A stretch of 64,000 nt of DNA from Piliocolobus tephrosceles (GCF_002776525.5 NC_045437.1:140059639-140123638); one strand, 5' to 3'; numbered from the stretch's first letter, positions 12,385-23,887 are shown. Made by a program: numbers and translations. The notes: generated by a model from the letters alone, not told the origin.

Positions 12385-12936
12385 CTAAAAAAATTCATAC
12401 TGTACACTGACTCATTGTAAAATCACTTCACTTTACTCCTAGGGGCCTGGCGTCTACCCTGACAACTCTATTGGGCTTTGAGAAAGGTATAGGGAGGGAT
12501 ATCAGACACAGCTCAGCAAGGCTGACCTTCCCAAAAATGCAACAGAATAGCTAGATTTTGCCCCTGGGAGAGACCCAATCTTTTCTTCTAAAGAGAAAAT
12601 GGAGTCCCAATAACTTCAATAACTTGTTCCAAGTCACACAGAAACCTCAGAAGAGACAGGACTGGAATGAAGCCTTCTGACCCCTTTCCCAGAGGCTGCT
12701 TCACACAGCAGTGAGAAAACAGATTTGTGGACACCTAATTTGCTGTGTGGTTTTGGACACATCGATTTCACTTCTCAGAGCCTATCTGCTCATCTCCTGT
12801 AAGAGGGAATTGAGCTTTTACTTGTCCCTTCTAATTATAATGCTATGTTTTATTTTAACAATATAATAAATAAAAGGTACCTGTCGTTAGCATTCTAGAG
12901 TTTCATGATTATGAACATTCTAACAGTCTAACATTC
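12385..12936. other. Intergenic sequence with MIR-like pieces
   Basis: Motifs such as caagtcacacagaaac (about 12630) and tttggacac...cacttctcagagcc (about 12750) are MIR-like. No gene is recognised. Confidence 0.4.
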
Positions 12937-13475
12937 TAAAGTTCTGCCCAGACATCCATTCATCCATCCTTCCATCCACCCATCCATGTATCCATCTGCC
13001 TATTTATCCACCTATCTACCCAGCATCCATTCTTCTGTACATTCTTCCACTCATTCATCCTGCCACTCACCCATCCACATACCATCCACATATCCATCCA
13101 TGAATCCACATCTTCATCCCTGCATCCACATATACCTACATGCAGCATTCACATACACATACATGCATCCATCCACATGTTCATCTGTGAATCCACATAT
13201 CCATCCATGCATGCATATATCCATCCATCCATCCAATCACATATCCATCTATGCATCCTATATCCATCCATCCATCCATCCATCCACATATCCATCCAGA
13301 TATCCACCCATGTACCCATCTATCCATCCATACATCCAAATATTCATCCATGAATCCATATATCCATGAATCCACATATACATACATGCATCCACATAAA
13401 CATCCATGCATCCACATAGCCATCCATGCATCCATGTATACATCTACCCATCCACATCCACTCAAGCATCCATTT
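12937..13475. repeat. Degenerate (ATCC)n tetranucleotide array
   Basis: About 530 bp of catc/catcc units, interrupted by acata and gcatg variants. The apparent His/Pro/Ile/Ser-rich and Trp/Met/Asp/Gly-rich open frames are products of the repeat and are not genes. Confidence 0.95.
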
Positions 13476-13630
13476 GTTCAACTAATATTTATCAGGTTTT
13501 CACTATATTCCAGGGCCTGAGGATAGTCCGGTGAACATGAAAGACACAACTGCTACCCTTTCAGGGCTTGCAGTTAGAAGGGGCACAATATCAATCAAAT
13601 AATTCCACAAATAAATATATAATAACAAAC

Positions 13631-13727
13631 TAAAGTTCCGCCCAGACATCATCCATCCATCCATCCATCCTTCCGTCCACCCATCCATGTATCTGTCCGT
13701 CTATTTATCCACCTACCTAACCAGCGT
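13631..13727. repeat. Second copy of the start of the (ATCC)n array
   Basis: The unique lead-in taaagttc(t/c)gcccagacatc and the following unit order through tatttatccacctac match 12937-13027. The non-repeat lead-in shows this is a duplication rather than independent growth of the array. Confidence 0.85.
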
Positions 13728-15584
13728 AGGAGAAGCCTCAGTTTTAGAAGTGCTATTCTGGAGTTTGACCATATCTCCAGTTTATAGTGGGGATTGGGGG
13801 TTAGGTATCAGGGCGAGCTTCCCTAAGGAAGAGTACCTGGAGCTAAGACCCAAAAGATGAGAAGGCATTTGACAACGAGAGGGAGATTGAGGAGGCAGGT
13901 GAGTCCACGGGCTGTGCTTTAGGTAGCTCCACTGCAGCGTGATTGATTCTAACATCTGTGATTTGTGGTTTAACTGAGCTTATCACAGCAGTGGCCTCAG
14001 CTGCCTCACCCTAGAGACAGCCGTCAATCATGGGCTTTCCCTTCTCCCTTCCCGATTTTCCAGCCCCACCAGATCTGCTAAGGCTGAGGGCAGCCTCTGC
14101 CTGGCACTCACCTCTGCCAGTCCTGCATGCGGGCCTGCAGCTGCGCCATACAGCAGGGAACCTGATACCAATGCATCCTGAGGACCTTCAGAGCCTGGTA
14201 CTTGTGCCGGACCCTGGCAGCGTCCCTCGCTGGGGGTGGCACAGCCACTAGGAGCTCTTGGCTCCTCCTTCCATGGGGCCTGGTTTATGACGCCAAGGAG
14301 AACTTTGCCCAGCTCAGGGCCTCCCAAGTTCCTCTGGGGCCAACCCTGGCAGAGCCTTCAAGAGCTCCCCAGACGGGTTCCTGGGCCAGGCTCACCTGTC
14401 AGCCCTTCCTCCAAGGAAGAAGCTGCAGGATGCCAAGAGCTCAAATGGCTTCTTTAGCCAAAAGCCTCCCTCTGATCAGGCTGTCACCTTGCTGGTCCCA
14501 GGGCTCAATGGGTATGTTTTGGCTTCCATACCTTGGCTCAAACAGTGCCACTTTCCAGGCTGTCCCCCTCTTTCCTCCCATCCTTTTCAAGGTCTTCTGA
14601 AACCCCAGCTCCTTGTCAAAGCCTTTAACCGTTGGGTACCCCAGTCCCTTCCTCATCCAAGGCAGGTCAGCCTGCTGGGAGAGCTGAGGTTTTAGAGAAA
14701 ACAGACCTAGGTTTGAATCTTGACGACTGTGAGCCTTGGTTTCCTTGTCTGTAGAATGGGGGAAAGATGATAACCACAGTATCTACTTGTTGGGTTATCA
14801 GGAAGGCTAAATAAGAGAATGTATATAAAGGGTCTGGTGCACACAAGCACCCAGCACATGGAAGATACAACTCGCTTCAGGGCCACTCTGAACTCCCTTA
14901 GGATTCCACGTCTGAGCCATGTATTTGGAGTGCAGCACATGCCACCTTAGACCATTAGTGCTCCCAGTGGCCTGTGCTGTTTCCCCAAATAAAAGCCCTG
15001 GACTGGGTACAGGGAGCCTCAACTATGAAGCCTGGCTCTATGCTCCCTCCTCATGTGGCCTGAGCAAGTCCTCTCCTTCTAGGCCTCACATGATGGGATG
15101 AGCTCTCGGTTTCCCAAAAGATGAGAACCTGGGCTACCCACCCCACCACAGCCCCAGTGGCGACCTCAGTGCCAGGCACACGGTAGGTAGGTCCTCAAGT
15201 GGCTTGAGAGAGCAGAGGAGGAGAGAGCAGGGAGAGGCAGACAGGGAAAAAGAGGGAAAGAAAAAGGATTCAGGGAGAGGGGCAAGGGGCTGCACCCATC
15301 CAGTTCAGAAGCGCAGATCCAGGGAAAACTCTGCGTCTACACAAGCCAAGAAGGTGGTTTACAGCCTGTGTTTATTATACTTACTGTGTCTCCAGCTGCC
15401 TGAATCTGGACAAGCCAGGTCTGTTCTACTGTGTACCAAGGGCTGGGTGAGGTGTTGGGGGTTCATGTGGTGAACACTCGGCTACTGCAGCCCAGGCAGG
15501 AAGGCAGCGTGCAGGGAGTTGGGGAGCCAGGCTGTGTCTGAGTGGTGGGAGGGCAGTGTGTGCTGAGGGTGGGGCTCCTCTGCT
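13728..15584. other. Intergenic sequence, MIR and motif cluster
   Basis: A RUNX-type TGTGGTTT (13964-13971) and a GATA-type CTTATCA (13979-13985) lie close together. A MIR is visible at about 14680-14870 (gagccttggtttccttgtctgtagaatggg). No exon is recognised. Confidence 0.4.
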
Positions 15585-15715
15585 CAGCATCTCTGTGACC
15601 TTAGGCAAGTGACTTTCCCTCATGCTTACAATGAAGCTAACGAAAGGAGGCTTACGCAATGCCTGGGAAGGGCCTGGCACATAGTAAATGCTTATTAAAG
15701 TATTTACATTTAACA
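15585..15715 (+). repeat. MIR remnant
   Basis: The core ctctgtgaccttaggcaagt and the end gcctggcacatagtaaatgc are standard MIR landmarks. Confidence 0.7.
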
Positions 15716-15816
15716 CCTTAGTGAAAGTGTTATTAAAATTATTATTACATTATTATTATTGTGTGTCTGAATGTGATCTGCATGTGTGAAGCAATGAAGG
15801 TGCAGTCTTTAGTTAG

Positions 15817-15818
<2 letters not shown>

Positions 15819-15858
<40 letters not shown>

Positions 15859-15860
15859 TA
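15819..15860. repeat. (TG)n microsatellite
   Basis: About 40 bp of nearly pure TG repeat with one TA interruption. Confidence 0.97.
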
Positions 15861-16680
15861 GGGTAAAGAATGCTGCTGGTAGTAGTTGACTTTATGTGCA
15901 AAGTTAAATGAGCGTCTGCATGCGAATGTCAAGAAAGCTGCTAGTTCCATGCAGTTGGGATTCTCGGGTTCCAGGAAGCCTTGAGAGGTCACCCCCAGGT
16001 CCATTCTACTCCTCCAGCCTTCTCTGAGCAGCCACAGCTCACGCCGCTTTGCCACACATCCCTGTCCTCAAAGAGAAGCAGCCAAGTCTTCTTTAGCTGC
16101 TCACTGCAGGGCTGAGCTGCTCTTACCCTGATCAGGGTTTCCAGTCTGTTGGTAGGAAGCTGGGCTGTCCCTGCATAGTCCCCTGCCTGGAGCAGTGCCC
16201 GTGACATGAACATCCTGCCCTTGTGCCTCTCACAGTCCCCACGTGAGTCGCAGCAGTCCCTGCAGTGGGCATATTGTAGAGGACCTGCTGTCATTCACAG
16301 ACTGTATAAACTGAAGGAGGCTGTGGCACCCCTCCCACCCCCATCACTCCCAATGGGTAAAGTGTGAACCAGACAGGACCCAGCCAAGGTCCTCTCTGTT
16401 CCATTCCAGGACTTCCCCACCATGAGATGCCCTCTAGAGAGAGATCAATGGGGCGAGATATTTCTGGGCTCCCAGGCCAACCTTGTCTGGCCAGAGTGCC
16501 ACCCCAGCTACAGCTGAACGTGAAGGGCCTTGCAGGACCACTAACCACTTTCCAAGGTGGGGTGGGGGCATGGTGGACATCGCGGGCAACTCTGAGGGAA
16601 GGACATAAGCAGAGGGAAGAATGAGGGCTGGCGTGTGCGAGTTCAGTTGGTTCATAGGTTTACCCTTAGAGCAGTTTTAT
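15861..16680. other. Intergenic sequence, nothing recognised
   Basis: I see no repeat family, exon or clear motif cluster in this stretch. Confidence 0.4.
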
Positions 16681-17105
16681 TTCTTGCCATTTCTCCCAAG
16701 GAAATAATTCACATGTGTACGAAGGTGCAGGTACCAAGAGATTCAATGCTGCATTGTCCATTCAAGAGAAAATTTGAAAATCCCCTGAAAGCTCGACAAC
16801 ATGGGGCAGCTATATGATGGAACGATCCTAAAAAGGTTGAAGTGGATCTGCATTTCCTAGCGTGGCCAGGTGTGCACCACTGGTGTTGAGTAAAAGAACG
16901 TGACAAAGCTAGATGGGTATGAGAAGCTCACTTTCCTGAAGAGTAAACATACATAAGTACTACATAGACCCAGGATAGAAATAATAGGAGAAATGACACC
17001 AACATATTGGCAGTTAGTCATTTTACATGGTAATTTTGCGGTGATATTTAGTTCTCTTTTTTTGTTATATTCTCTTCTAGTTATTATGTTTTTAATAATA
17101 AAATC
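16681..17105 (+). mobile_element. Old L1 3'-end fragment
   Basis: AT-rich text with tgctgcattgtccattcaagag and atgatggaacgatcc resembles diverged L1 3' sequence. Boundaries are approximate. Confidence 0.45.
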
Positions 17106-17217
17106 ACTGGCTGTGTGCAGGGTTCACGCCTATAATCCCAGCACTTTGGGAGGTTGAGGTGGGAGGATTTCTTGAGGCCAGGAGTTTGAAACCCTGTCTC
17201 TTAAAAAAAAAAAAAAA
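17106..17217 (+). mobile_element. Short Alu with internal deletion
   Basis: A left-monomer Alu start (cgcctataatcccagcac) runs directly into aaaccctgtctct and an A-tail. Most of the element is missing. Confidence 0.8.
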
Positions 17218-17221
17218 TGAT

Positions 17222-17330
17222 GAAAGGAGGCTTACACAATGCCTGGGAAGGGCCTGGCATGTATAATAATAATAATAAAATAAAATAAAATAAATAACAA
17301 TAAAATAATAACAATAATAATAAAACCATT
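17222..17330. repeat. 38-bp copy of upstream sequence followed by (TAA)n/(TAAAA)n repeat
   Basis: Positions 17222-17259 repeat 15642-15679 with one mismatch. A (TAA)n-type microsatellite follows to about 17330. Confidence 0.85.
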
Positions 17331-18484
17331 GAAAGGGCTAGAGATGGTGGCCTGCAGCTCTCTGCTATAATCACTGTACTTGAGAGGAGCTCATGAGGAA
17401 ATGTGTCTTGGGTTCATCTTAGCACCTGCTAGAGGGATTTTCTCTGAGAAGTCCAGAATCTGCTTTCAGACCCTCTCCCCAAACCACTCACCCAGGGGCC
17501 TCAACCTGGATTTTCCTCCTCTGTGGATGGTTCAGGTGCCAGTCACACCTCTCTCTGTGCCTCTGGCCAGGGTAACACAAGAACCTTGGGCAGGTGGGAC
17601 ATTTTCCTTTTTGGAGCCGAAGCCCTTTCCTGGGCAGCTGTGTGTCTCTCCCAGCAGGACAGGGTGGGTGAGAACCCCACCCCCAATCCTGAACAGAGCC
17701 AAAGTCCAGGAGACACAGTCATCAGCCAAAGGTCAGCAGTACAGCCAACGCCACCTGGGTCCAGCTGCTGAGGAGGAGGTAGAGAGGTTCGCCGTCTGGG
17801 CAGCTGCCCTCTGGCCCGCTGCCGGCCTCCCCTGCCCCCACCTCAGCTCCCCAAAGGCCAGGAACATCTGGCTGCTGGCCTAGCTCCAGGAAGGGTGAGC
17901 GAAGGGGCCTCTTTCCACCAGGCCCGCCGCTGCCGCAGTGCAAGGCACATCAATCAAGACCGCAGAGCTGGCTGGTGCTGGGAGAGGAGCCGGCTCCTTC
18001 CCCACCCCCTCCCCAGACATTCCTGCGTAATGGAATCTCCTTTCCTGTTCATTTATTACCAACCCACAGAACCCCGCCAAGCCCCGTCTGCACACTCAAT
18101 CCCCACCGACCCTGCTTGTTCCTGGAGAAAGGGGTTCCTTGGGGGACCTGGAAGGAGTGACCCTAACGGCCACTAGCAGATTCCCACAGTACTCCTCTGC
18201 CTTCATGCACTTGCCCAAGGGGTCTGCTCTGCTAAGCACTCACATAGGAGATCTCAAGTGTCTATGCCTGTGATATGAGCACTCTTATCCTCGTGTTAAC
18301 AGATGAGAAAACTTCAGCTCAGAAATGTTAAGCCACTTGCTCAGAGTCACACAGCAAGGCAATGGCAGAATCTGCCAGATTCCCAAGCCCAAGCTCTTTC
18401 TTTTCTTCTGTTGAAAAGACTATTCTTTCCCCCACTGAACGGTCTTTATTCGAACCCTTGTCAGTTGACCATAGATGTATGGAT
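17331..18484. other. Intergenic sequence with a MIR
   Basis: A MIR core lies at about 18215-18400 (agatgagaaaacttcagctc, cacttgctcagagtcacac). The rest is GC-rich unique DNA with no recognised exon. Confidence 0.45.
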
Positions 18485-19500
18485 TTATTTCTAGACTCTA
18501 GACTTGATGAATAACACTGTCTTGATTACTGTCGCTCTGCAGTTGCTTTAAAATCTCAATGTGTGAGTCCTCCTGCTGTATTCTTTTTCAGTATTGTTTT
18601 GGCTATTCTGGATCCCTTGAAATTCCATATGAATTTTAGAAATAAAATGTCAATTTATACAATTTATATCAGCTAGGATTTTGATAAGGGTTGTGTTGAA
18701 TCTGTAGATCAATTTTGGGAGTACTGCCATCTTAACAATGTTAATTGAGTCATCTAGTCCAGGAATATATCTTTACTTTCTTTCAACAGTTTTGTAATTT
18801 TCAGAGTATAAAATTTGCATTTATTTTGTTAAGTTTATTTATATGTATTTTATTCTTTTTGATGATACTGTGAGTGGAATTGTTAATTTCTGGATTGTTC
18901 ATTGTGAATGTGTAGAGATACAATTGATGTTTGTATATCAATCTTATATCCTGTAACCTTGCTGAACTCATTTATGAGTTCTAATAGTTTTTTAGTGAAT
19001 TTCTTAGGATTTTCTATGTGCAAGATCATATCATCTGAGACTAGAGATAGCTTTGCTGCTTCCTTTCTTTTTTCTTTTACTTTTACTTATTTATATTTTT
19101 ATAGAGACGGGTTTTGCTCTGTCACCCAGACTGGAGTGCAGTGGTGTGATCACAGCTCACCACAGCCTTGAACTCCTGGGCTTACACAATCCTCCAGCCT
19201 CAGCCTTCTGAGTAGCTGGGATGACAGGTACATACCACCACACCCAGCCAATTTTTTTTATTTTGTTGAAGTGAGGTCTTGCTTTGTTGCCCAGGCTGGT
19301 CTCAAACTCCAGGCCTAAAGCAATCTTCTCACCTTGGTGGCCTCCCAAAGCACTGGGATTATAGGCACGAGCCACCATGTCCAGCCTATGTCTTCCTTTC
19401 CAATCTGGATGGCTTTTTATTTTTCTTGCCTAATTACCTTGACTAGAACACCCAGAACATGTGGAGTAGAAGAAGCAGGCCTTCTCATCTTAGCCCCTTT
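18485..19500 (-). mobile_element. Old L1 ORF2 fragment, reverse, split by an Alu
   Basis: 18485-19089 and 19388-19500 read as reverse-oriented L1 ORF2 (tattgttttggctattctgg; ccttgaaattccatatg; tttccaatctggatggc). A reverse Alu at 19090-19386 interrupts it. No intact reading frame remains. Confidence 0.8.
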
Positions 19501-19910
19501 CTTCTCTATGTCCCTTCCTTTCTTACAGTTCCTTTTCGTCTCCTTCCACCCAATGTGGAGTGGGAATGGTGTTAGCAGAGAAGAGAGTCTATACAAGGGA
19601 AGTGGCGAGAATAAAATAAGAAAGAAAAAAACAATTTATCAGACATCTACAAGTCTCAAGACTGTATCAGGATCCCCACTGTATAATTGAGAAAACGGAG
19701 GCCCAGATAAAAAGATGTGACAATTAACATTTATTGGACACCTACTCCACGCCAAGTATGCAAAATACGAAGATGAATCAGAAACTCAAGGTCAAAAGCT
19801 GGAATTTAAACTGGGATGAAAGTAGACCCACACTACCATCTTGGAAAGGAGGGAAGCATAAAAGAAACCTGTCACTATTGCTCCTAAACCTCTTTAGAAG
19901 TGGCGGCTCC
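19501..19910. other. Intergenic sequence, nothing firm recognised
   Basis: A MIR-like piece may lie at about 19695-19770 (aacatttattggacacctac). No exon is recognised. Confidence 0.35.
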
Positions 19911-20074
19911 GGAGAGCAGACCCACAATGGGCGGCTCCTTCCCGCAGACAGGTCATCCTGACAAGTGTCCGGGTCTCAGCGGAGAGAAGACCCACAGTGG
20001 GTAACTCCTTCCCGCAGGTAGGTCATCCTGACAAGTGTCCATCCCGCAGTGGAAAGGAGACCCGCAGCTGGTAG
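19911..20074. repeat. 70-bp minisatellite, two full units and part of a third
   Basis: Units begin at 19911, 19981 and 20051 (ggagagcagacccaca, ggagagaagacccaca, ggaaaggagacccgca). Units one and two both end ggtcatcctgacaagtgtcc. The period is exactly 70. Confidence 0.9.
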
Positions 20075-20260
20075 TCCAGACTGTGTGGTCTGGCTAGGTC
20101 TGGGTTTCTATGGGCTTAGAAGAGAGAACGTGCTGCTGATTTGTCCATGGGCAGCCATAGGTGGCCCGGAAAAAGCACCATAAGCTATTCTGGGCTGGGC
20201 TGTGGACTTCACCCAGAACAGGCAGCCCAGCACCCAGGCTTCGGGCCATCCCTGGCTTGA

Positions 20261-20704
20261 AGGTGGGGTTTCACCAGGGACCTGCCCCTTTCTGCCCAGG
20301 GACCTGTCTGCCTCTGCCATCAACATGCTGTCCATGGTGTCCAGGCTGTTCATGGCAAGGAGTGCCGGCAGGCCAGTGCCGAGCTGCCCTCAGTCATCCC
20401 GGGCCTTCCTCCCATGTTCGTCGGTGCCCAAAGTCCAGAGGAGGTCAAGGTGGTGGGGGTGCCGGTGTGTCAGTGCTACTTCGAGTGCGTGCACACCTGG
20501 CTGGATTGTGACCAGCACCTGGGCTCAGCCACAACTTTGCTCCAAAATTGGAGCAGTGCCAGGAGCAAGGAGAGGCCGGGGAGCAGGAGCGGGTACATCG
20601 GAGCCTGTCAGGGGAGGGGGACTTCCCAGGCCCCTGAGCGCACAGCGATGCCCTGGTTCAGAGCCGTGGCTGTGCCTGGGAGCATGGGGCTCCCACCCTG
20701 CTGA
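20261..20704 (+). other. GC-rich open frame of unknown status
   Basis: This frame is open for 147 codons, with its first ATG at 20414 giving 96 residues (MFVGAQSPEEVKVVGVPV...). A second overlapping frame is open for 197 codons from 20202. I recognise no protein family, splice pattern or promoter. GC-rich DNA has few stop codons, so open length alone is weak evidence. Confidence 0.15.
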
Positions 20705-21199
20705 CTTGGTAGGGAGCGGGGCTCCCGCCTGTTCTTGGCCCCCTCTGGCTCTGCAGAACCCGCAGCCCTGGCAGTGGCTCCCCCACTGCAGCTGATGTCC
20801 CTGCAGCGGCTGCTCCAGACGGGCTGCCGACGCCATCAGTAGCCACCTTGGTGCTTTATTGTGAGGATTAGATGACTGGTTAACAGATGAAGCTTGTGGC
20901 AAAGGGGCTGGCATGCAATGGAGCTATGCGAGCAGGGCCCTCTTCTGCATGCTTGGCACCCTGAGAAGCCAGCCTTGTCGTGCTATGGAGTGTAGGTGGG
21001 GCCGTGAGGCTATCTGTGCTGGGGACTTCGGACGGGACTTGTCCTTGCTGCCTAGAGCCCTTTGGAGTCATGCAAGAAACTGCTGTGACTTCTGTTCCGC
21101 TTATAAAATGGGACTCCTTGGCACTTGCAGACCTACTGCTGGGGACTTCCCAGAAAAGGCGATAATTGCGATTGTTATTCTTATCACAGCTCACTATGT
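20705..21199. other. Intergenic sequence, nothing recognised
   Basis: GC-rich unique DNA with no repeat or exon that I can identify. Confidence 0.35.
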
Positions 21200-22028
21200 G
21201 TGTCAGTCAGGGTTCAGCCAGGGAAACACAACTAGTAAGAGATGTATAGTAAGATATTTATTGCAAAGACTTGGCTTACATGATTGTAGGGGCTGGCTAG
21301 GTGAGTCTGAAATGCATAAGTGTGATGGTGAATTTTATGTGTCAACTTGACTAGGCCACGTGGTCCCCAGAAATTTGGTCAAACATTATTCTGGGTTTTC
21401 CTATGAGGATGTTTCTGGGTGAGACTGACATGGGAATCACTAAAGGCAGATGGCCCTCACTAATGTGGGTGGGCCTCATCCTGTCAGTTGAAGAGAACAA
21501 AAAGGTTGACCTTCCCTCCCGTAAGAGAGAATTATTTTTGCCTACTGGCCTTGGAACTGAGACATTAGCTTTTTCTACCTTTGGATTTGAACTGAAATAG
21601 CTCTCTTGCCTCTCAGGCCTTCAGACTCAGACAAGAATTATATCCTCAGCTCTCCTGGGGCTCCAGCTTGCCAACTGCTGTTCTTGGGACGGGTCAGCCT
21701 CCATAATCTGGGGAACCAATTCCTTATAACAAATCTATCTATGTAAATACATGTGTGCACACACACAGGTATACATACACGTATACACATACATGTGCAC
21801 ATGCACACATGCATGCATGCACACACGTGCACATATGTACATGCACAAGCATGCACACACAAATGCAATGCACATATGCACACACCCACGAACCCACATG
21901 CACGCACCAACACACATGCACATGCACACACGTGTGCACACACAAACACACACGTGCACACATGCACACACACACGCATGCATTCACCCTCTATTGGTTC
22001 TGTTTCTCAGGAGAACCCTGACTAACAC
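21200..22028. mobile_element. DNA-transposon-like element with terminal inverted repeats
   Basis: The ends gtgtcagtcagggttc (21200-21215) and gaaccctgactaacac (22013-22028) are reverse complements at 15 of 16 positions. The interior (gtgatggtgaattttatgtg; ggtcaaacattattctggg) recurs widely in primate genomes in my memory, but I cannot name the family. No transposase reading frame is present, so it is non-autonomous. A (CA)n-rich tract has grown inside it. Confidence 0.65.
21748..21985. repeat. Compound (CA)n/(CATG)n microsatellite
   Basis: About 240 bp of alternating purine-pyrimidine sequence with cacaca, tgcatg and cacgtg units. The Cys/Val/His/Thr-rich open frames on both strands come from the repeat. 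Confidence 0.95.
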
Positions 22029-22979
22029 AGCAGGGCAGGTTGTCCAGAAGGGCAGGCTGGAACCCTCAGGCACAGCAGGCACTGAAGCTGGTGTCCACAA
22101 CTTTTCTTCAAGGGAACTTCAGCTCTGCTTTTAAGACCTCAAACCACTCAAATCAGGTTCATCCAGATCATCTCAGATAGTCTCCCTTACTTAAGAGTCA
22201 ACTGATTATGGACTTTAATCACATCTCTGAGATAGCTTCACAGAACACCTAGATCAGTGTCCGACTGAGTATCTGGTGACCATAGCCTGGCCACTGATGA
22301 CCACAACACCTGTCGAGTGTGATGGCGAGCACATGACTGCAGAGCAGCTGATTTGTCTCCCCAAAAATCCCATTAGGAAGATGTTTTTAGATGAACATGT
22401 CTTGGTCAAGGTGACACAGCTGGCCAGGGGGAGCGCTGGGGTTAGAAGCCAGGTTGTCTTCCAAGCACAGCCTGAGCCACTCTGAGTCTCTGAACCCCTA
22501 ACCCACCTTCCCAGCCCTCATAGAGGCCCCTGTGGTGGGACTCTTTTCTCTGCTTCTGGAGGACACAGAGGCTCCGAGAGGGCAGGTGGCTGCCCCAGTC
22601 ACAAGGCTGGGAGGTGGAGGCTGTTCCACTTCAGCTCTAGGCCCCTCCTCACAACAGCCGCCTGCTCGCTCTCTTCCCTAAGCAGTCCACCCCAAAGGAC
22701 AATGCTGAGTTTCTGCCCAGGAGCTCTCTGTGTGATACAGGCACTTCTCCCTCCAGGCCTTATCATCGCCCCGTGTAAAGAGGGACATGGCCCTTCCAGG
22801 TTTGAGGTCAGGGGCCCTGGCCTTGGAGCACAGGGTAGAATCTCAGGAGCCCTGGCTCCAGGGAGCTCCTATTTTGGGACTAGCCCCACCCTTGGGAGAA
22901 GGGGCTGAGGGTATCTCATGGGGGCTACTCAGTTAGGACCAAATGCCCTCAGATGGCCTCCCTCCCAGAGGGAGGGTCA
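22029..22979. other. Intergenic sequence with MIR-like pieces
   Basis: MIR-type cores are suspected at about 22340-22460 and 22540-22640 (ggaggacacagaggctccgag). No gene is recognised. Confidence 0.4.
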
Positions 22980-23142
22980 GTTAGCAGGGGTGAGCAGGGG
23001 AGAGCAGGGGTGAGCAGGGGAGAGCCAGGGAGAGCAGGGGTGAGCAGGGGAGAGCCAGGGAGAGCAGGGGAGAGNNNNNNNNNNGGAGAGCAGGGGTGAG
23101 CAGGGGAGAGCCAGGGAGAGCAGGGGAGAGCCAGGGAGAGCA
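22980..23142. repeat. Minisatellite of gagcagggg-type units with an internal gap
   Basis: Units alternate among gagcaggggt, gagcagggga and gagccaggga. A 10-N gap at 23075-23084 interrupts the array, so its true copy number is unknown. A short inverted counterpart (ctcccctgctctccc) lies at about 23388-23420. Confidence 0.93.
23075..23084. other. Assembly gap (10 N)
   Basis: Ten N inside the minisatellite. Confidence 0.99.
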
Positions 23143-23451
23143 TTGCCCAGTAGAATATGTATTCCTGGGGAAAACAGGGTGCCTCCTGAGAGACAGGCCT
23201 CCGAAGGGTCCCAACACAGCCAAGCCCGTGGTCAGTCCCGGCCATGGCCCAGCCCACCTGCCCGCCCTTTCCTGTGACAGCCTTGGTGCCCGCGGAGGCG
23301 GCCCCTGAACAATGCCTCACTCTGTTCTTGGCCTGGGCAGGGGCAGCTAATTCAGCCACACCTCACACGGGGCTGTAGATCCCACACTCCCCTGCTCTCC
23401 CTTGCTCTCCCCTGCTCACCCCGATCACCTCTCCTATCCCCTGTTCACCCC

Positions 23452-23579
23452 CTCTAACTGGCCTCAGGAAACCCAGACACTCCACACTTAGCACCCTCCC
23501 AGCTTCCTGACAAGCCACAACTCAGAGGTCAGGAGTGACAGCCAAATGACTTAGGGGCCCTGGGCTGGGGGTTGGGGAT
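23452..23579 (+). repeat. Copy 1 of a 128-bp near-identical direct repeat
   Basis: Runs from ctctaactggcctcagg to ggctgggggttggggat and matches 24902-25029 at 127 of 128 positions by eye. It belongs to no repeat family I recognise. Confidence 0.95.
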
Positions 23580-23669
23580 GGCACACCCTCAAGGCCAGCC
23601 ATGAGCAAAAAGGCTACCCAGCCAATGTAGCCTCACCTTTGCTCAATCACATTGACCAGGCCTCCATCA

Positions 23670-23810
23670 TCATTTGGTGAATGAGGAGAGGGGCTCAGAG
23701 AGGCTGGGCAGCTTGCCTCTGGTCACACAGCCCAGGAGCAGCAGAAGTGGAACTCAAACCCAGGTCTTGTGCCTCCAGAGTCCATGGTCTTAACGACTGC
23801 ACAAAACTGC
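23670..23810 (-). repeat. MIR remnant
   Basis: The text gaggggctcagagaggctgg...cttgcctctggtcacacagc...aactcaaacccaggt is typical reverse MIR. Confidence 0.7.
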
Positions 23811-23887
23811 CTTTAGGAAACCCCGAAGTGATCATGAGTCCAAGGACTCAGAGGCACCCTGCATGGATTTCAGCACATATGCATGGT

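Noticed and set aside
12986..13688. Long His/Pro/Ser-rich and Trp/Met/Asp/Gly-rich open frames
   Set aside because: They are translations of the (ATCC)n array and are open in several frames on both strands, as expected for a tetranucleotide repeat without stops.
21735..21987. Cys/Val/His-rich open frames on both strands
   Set aside because: They come from the CA/CATG microsatellite.
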